From positions 1-7,624 of the forward strand of contig JAOPYW010000168.1 of the NCBI GenBank assembly GCA_025964405.1: a DNA stretch of 7,624 nucleotides, given 5' to 3'. Positions 5,049 to 7,624 of the stretch are shown one piece after another. Position 1 is the first letter of the stretch. Each line of letters opens with the position of its first letter. The DNA comes from Thermoleophilia bacterium (GTDB lineage Bacteria > Actinomycetota > Thermoleophilia > Gaiellales > SKUG01). The position numbers and the translations under genes were made by a program. The notes below the pieces were generated by a model that had not been told where the DNA came from, made no database searches, and saw only the letters and a list, made by a program, of their open reading frames with translations.

Positions 5049-5054
5049 CGCACG

Positions 5055-5582
5055 ATGACCGTCGTGCATTGGAACCCCACCCGCGAACTCGCACTGCTCC
5101 ACGGCGACATGCATCGGCTGCTCGGCCGCATGGTTCCGGAGCTGGCCGAGACGGCAGCGAACGCGTGGAGCCCCGCGTTCGACATCTCCGAGGAAGGCGA
5201 CCAGTTCGTGGTGCGCGCCGACCTGCCGGGCCTCTCGCAGGATGACGTCGTGGTCGAGCTGCAGGATCGCCGGCTCACCGTCTCCGGCGAACGCCGCCAG
5301 GAGCGCCGCGAGGAACACGCGAGCTTCATCCGCATGGAGCGCGGCTACGGCAGCTTCACGCGCACGCTGACCCTGCCGAAGGGCGTCGATGCCGAAGCGA
5401 TCGAGGCCGCGTTCGAACACGGCGTGCTCGAGCTGCGCATCCCCAAGCCCGTGGCTGCGGAGCCCCGTCGCATCGCGATCGGCGGCATGCGGCCCAGCGA
5501 GATCGAGACCGGCGAGGATGCCGCCGAGACGTCGCAGGAGCCGAAGCGCTCGCTCAAGGAACGCGTGCTCGCGAAGGCGTGA
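5055..5582 (+). CDS. Small heat-shock protein, Hsp20/alpha-crystallin family
   Basis: A 175-residue ATP-independent chaperone that holds unfolding proteins in large oligomers in the cytosol. A short N-terminal arm (1-37) includes WNPTRELALLHGDMHRLL, a typical Hsp20 start. The alpha-crystallin domain spans about 38-131, beginning PAFDISEEGDQFVVRADLPGL and ending in the signature A119-F-E-H-G-V-L-E-L. The RGYGSFTRTLTLP segment (96-108) is characteristic of the bacterial class. An I-x-I motif, I140-A-I142, follows and would dock into neighbouring subunits. The tail (150-175) is long, acidic and then basic. Length is slightly above the usual 140-160 because of this tail. It has its own strong promoter, an operator-like repeat and an excellent SD, and is probably monocistronic, ending at the hairpin at 5661-5693. 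Confidence 0.96.
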   Translation: MTVVHWNPTRELALLHGDMHRLLGRMVPELAETAANAWSPAFDISEEGDQFVVRADLPGLSQDDVVVELQDRRLTVSGERRQERREEHASFIRMERGYGSFTRTLTLPKGVDAEAIEAAFEHGVLELRIPKPVAAEPRRIAIGGMRPSEIETGEDAAETSQEPKRSLKERVLAKA

Positions 5583-5660
5583 CCGTGGCCTCCGCGCGGC
5601 ATGCCGTCGAGCGTGCTCCGCCTGGCGCGCGCTGATTCGAGCTACTCCCCGACCCACGAC

Positions 5661-5693
5661 CGGCCCGGCGCCTGCAGTGCAGGTGTCGGGCCG
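5661..5693 (+). terminator. 15-bp hairpin downstream of Hsp20, probable terminator
   Basis: CGGCCCGGCGCCTGC (5661-5675) pairs with GCAGGTGTCGGGCCG (5679-5693) across an AGT loop. In the plus-strand RNA all 15 pairs form, two of them G-U. In the minus-strand RNA the same two positions become A-C mismatches. The hairpin therefore seems selected for transcripts of the Hsp20 gene. No T-run follows, as is common for actinobacterial terminators. It also separates Hsp20 from the convergent kinase gene. Confidence 0.65.
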
Positions 5694-5735
5694 AGCCGTG
5701 CTCCCGGGACCTCATGTTCTCCAGGGCGACGGCCG

Positions 5736-7624
5736 TCAGGCGCGTCCCGGGTGCACCGGCGCCTCGTCGCCGGAGCCCGCCGCACGCGGCTTCGCACGGC
5801 GCTCGTGTGCCACGGGGAGCTGCACGACGAAGCTGGAGCCCTCGCCCGAGCTCGACTGCACGTCGATGTTGCCGTTCATCTGGCGCACCAGCTCGCGCAC
5901 GATGAACAGGCCGAGACCCGTGCCCCCGATGCCCCGGCTCATGCTCGCGTCGACGCGATAGAACTTGTCGAAGATGCGCGGCAGTTCGGCCGGCGGGATA
6001 CCGACTCCGGTGTCGCGCACCTCGTAGGTCAGCGTGCTGCCGTTGCTGCGAATGCCGAGCGTGACCGTGCCACCGTCGGGCGAGTACTTGATCGCATTCT
6101 CCATGAGGTTGTCGAGCACCTGCCGGAGGTGCCCCGAGTCGGCTGACACCAGCGGCAGGTCGTCGTCGGCGTCGATGCGGATCTCGTGCGCCTCGGTGCG
6201 GCGGTGCGCGGCGTCGACGACCTCCTTCGCGAGCGCGAGCGCGTCGATGGGCGCCGAGTCTGCGCTGCCCTCGCCGGCATCGAGCCGGCTCGCGGTCAGC
6301 ACGGCGTCGACGATGTTGGCGAGCTGCTGCGACTGCTGGCCGATGATGTCGAGCATCTGCGACTGGATCGATTCGTCGAGCTCGAGATCCTCGCGCTGGA
6401 GAGTCACGGCGGCGCCGTAGATCGACGCGAGCGGCGTGCGCAGCTCGTGCGAGACGGTTGCGACGAAGTCGCTCTTCATGCGGTCGACGGCGCGCTCCTC
6501 CGTGAGGTCGCGGAAGGCGTAGGCGACGCCGAGGTCGAACTCGACCGCCGACACCGAGAGCCAGAGGTCGCGTCCGTCGGCCGCGGTGAGGGGCAGGGTT
6601 GCACCCAGCCCGCGCGATGCCACCTGCGCGCCGACGGGCACCCGCTCGGCGAAGGCGTTCCAGTCGGGGAGCACGTCGTCGGGCCGCTGGCCGATCGCGG
6701 TGGCCGCAGAGACGCCGGTGATGGCGGCAGCGGCGGGGTTCCAGAGCCGCACGACACCGTCGCGATCGACGAGGACGACCCCATCGGCGATCGCATCGAG
6801 CACCTGGGAGGCCTGTGCGCGCTCCTCGGCGCGGCGGTAGAGGCGATGCGCGTCGACGGCGCTCGCCAGGCGCGTCGCGAGCGCGCGGGCGAAGTTGATC
6901 TCCGGATCGCCGAGCTTGCGGCCCTCCGAGCCCACCGCGACCGACACGACCCCGAGCCGCTCACCGCGGATGATGAGCGGTTTGAGCACCGCGACGGGGG
7001 GCGACCCGGCGTCGACGGCGTCACGGCCGCGATCGTCGAGCAGGAGTCGCTGGGGCCCCTCGCCGTCGAGCATGCGCGTGATCGCAGACGTGTCGCTGCG
7101 GATCGCGAGCAGCTCGGCGATGCGTTCGGCATGGCCCCCATCGAGGCTGCCGTCGGCGCACATGGCCACGCGGCGCGGTGCGCCGTGGGCATCGAGCAGG
7201 TCGATCGAGCACCAGTCGGCGATCGCCGGCACCGCCAGCTCCGCGACGCGCACGACGGCCGCCTCGAGGGTCGCGGCGGCGCTCAACTCGGCTCCCACCT
7301 CCGAGAGAACCCGTTGGGCGTGTTCGGTGCGCCGCGACGTGTCGACCTCGGTCGCCGCTCCTACCCAGCCCGCGACCTCGCCCGAGTCGTCGCACCGCGC
7401 CCGGCAGGTGATGTCGTGCCACATCCACGCGCCGTCATGGCGACGCAGGCGCACGGAGAGCTCGACGCGATCGTCGGGGAGTGTCGTCGGCTGTAGGAAC
7501 GCCTCGGCGAACGCCAGCTGCATCGAGGCGCGGTCGGCCGGGTGGACGATCGCCCACTCGGCGTCGTCGGTGCTCGCGAAGTTCGTCAGCACCGCGCCCC
7601 CCGTGAACGTCTCCCAGTTGCCGT
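5736..7624 (-). CDS. PAS-GAF-PAS sensor histidine kinase, N-terminus outside window
   Basis: A cytosolic-looking hybrid-sensor histidine kinase, cut by the right edge. A GTG at 7592 is not its start: codons from 7622 read GNWETFTGGAVLTNF, a normal PAS interior. Numbered from 7622, PAS 1 ends at about residue 95 (HPADRASMQLAF, RRHDGAWMWHD, GWVGAATEVD). A GAF domain follows at about 100-265 (AIADWCSIDLLD, LKPLIIRGERLGVVSVAV), then PAS 2 at about 268-378 (IADGVVLVDRDGVVRLWNPAA). The kinase core has H392 in SHELRTPL, N-box N505/N509 in DNLMENAIKYS, G1 D537-T-G-V-G-I-P, F-box FDKFYR (551-556) and G2 GIGGTGLGLFIV. All are intact, and no membrane helix is visible in this part. No receiver or DNA-binding partner is adjacent, and the stop lies 153 bp from the end of Hsp20, facing it. 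Its partner regulator is unknown. Confidence 0.95.
   Translation of the reverse strand, partial: GNWETFTGGAVLTNFASTDDAEWAIVHPADRASMQLAFAEAFLQPTTLPDDRVELSVRLRRHDGAWMWHDITCRARCDDSGEVAGWVGAATEVDTSRRTEHAQRVLSEVGAELSAAATLEAAVVRVAELAVPAIADWCSIDLLDAHGAPRRVAMCADGSLDGGHAERIAELLAIRSDTSAITRMLDGEGPQRLLLDDRGRDAVDAGSPPVAVLKPLIIRGERLGVVSVAVGSEGRKLGDPEINFARALATRLASAVDAHRLYRRAEERAQASQVLDAIADGVVLVDRDGVVRLWNPAAAAITGVSAATAIGQRPDDVLPDWNAFAERVPVGAQVASRGLGATLPLTAADGRDLWLSVSAVEFDLGVAYAFRDLTEERAVDRMKSDFVATVSHELRTPLASIYGAAVTLQREDLELDESIQSQMLDIIGQQSQQLANIVDAVLTASRLDAGEGSADSAPIDALALAKEVVDAAHRRTEAHEIRIDADDDLPLVSADSGHLRQVLDNLMENAIKYSPDGGTVTLGIRSNGSTLTYEVRDTGVGIPPAELPRIFDKFYRVDASMSRGIGGTGLGLFIVRELVRQMNGNIDVQSSSGEGSSFVVQLPVAHERRAKPRAAGSGDEAPVHPGRA

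Larger units (their letters stand above)
4805..5054. promoter_or_regulatory. Divergent regulatory region with a TCGACTGAC/TGACATG site cluster
   Basis: This region separates the SPW-like gene (-) from the Hsp20 gene (+). TCGACTGAC appears at 4848-4856 and again at 4883-4891, 35 bp apart, and inverted at 4915-4923. TGACATGCA appears at 4888-4896 and 4990-4998, and the palindrome TGACATGTCA at 4909-4918. The sites overlap and flank the Hsp20 promoter. I do not see a CIRCE (TTAGCACTC-N9-GAGTGCTAA) or HAIR (CTTGAGT-N7-ACTCAAG) element. Confidence 0.6.

Noticed and set aside
4883..5054. CIRCE, HAIR or DosR-box control of the Hsp20 gene
   Set aside because: None of the consensus sequences is present in the region. 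The repeats that are present have a different core (TGACATG).
4449..5657. Long minus-strand frame across the Hsp20 gene, its promoter and part of the SPW-like gene
   Set aside because: It runs through the promoter and operator cluster and is antisense to an unmistakable Hsp20, so it is a by-product of GC bias.
6186..7496. Long open frame on the plus strand antisense to the PAS-GAF-PAS kinase
   Set aside because: The opposite strand carries all kinase motifs. This frame shows no domain, SD or promoter.
7590..7592. GTG 7592 as the start of the right-hand kinase
   Set aside because: Upstream in-frame codons to the window edge encode a normal PAS interior (GNWETFTGG), so the gene begins beyond the window.

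Overview
The window is GC-rich (about 70% by eye), with strong G/C preference at third codon positions, GTG starts, overlapping gene junctions and at least one promoter placed for a leaderless mRNA. Together with the protein types (soluble two-component parts, PAS/GAF kinases, an SPW-like membrane protein, a small Hsp20), this suggests a chromosomal segment of an actinobacterium. An Acidimicrobiia-like lineage is possible but is only a guess. I see no mobile elements, CRISPR arrays, tRNA or rRNA genes.

Layout from left to right: (1) 81-1067 (+), a radical-SAM RlmN-type enzyme with an unusually short N-terminus, behind a C-rich stretch and a TACACT -10 box. (2) 987-1316 (-), a 109-residue protein that looks like a GRAM/bacterial PH-like domain; its 3' end overlaps the RlmN-type gene tail to tail by 81 bp. 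(3) 1317-1585, a divergent regulatory region with a possible RBS-masking fold, a short tandem repeat, an inverted repeat and a promoter for the kinase gene. (4) 1586-2329 (+), a soluble histidine kinase with no sensor domain, overlapping by 8 bp a receiver-only response regulator (2322-2711, +). (5) Facing it, 2761-3138 (-), a second receiver-only regulator, which overlaps by 4 bp (GTGA) a two-PAS protein (3135-4193, -). The PAS protein ends in a histidine-kinase-like dimerisation helix with Asn at the phospho-acceptor position and no ATPase domain. (6) 4358-4804 (-), a four-helix SPW-like membrane protein. (7) 4805-5054, a divergent region with a strong promoter and a cluster of TCGACTGAC/TGACATG repeats. 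(8) 5055-5582 (+), a small heat-shock protein with a perfect SD. (9) 5583-5735, a very stable hairpin. (10) 5736-7624 (-), a PAS-GAF-PAS hybrid-sensor histidine kinase cut by the right edge.

The central region is the most interesting. A kinase with no sensor and a sensor with no kinase each sit with their own receiver-only regulator, and the two modules point at each other. The receivers are clearly paralogous. A reasonable inference is that the two halves work together: the PAS protein senses, the soluble kinase phosphorylates one or both receivers, and the receivers act by protein-protein contact, since no DNA-binding output domain is encoded in the window. The small heat-shock protein, SPW-like membrane protein and third sensor kinase fit a stress-response neighbourhood, but no direct regulatory link is visible.
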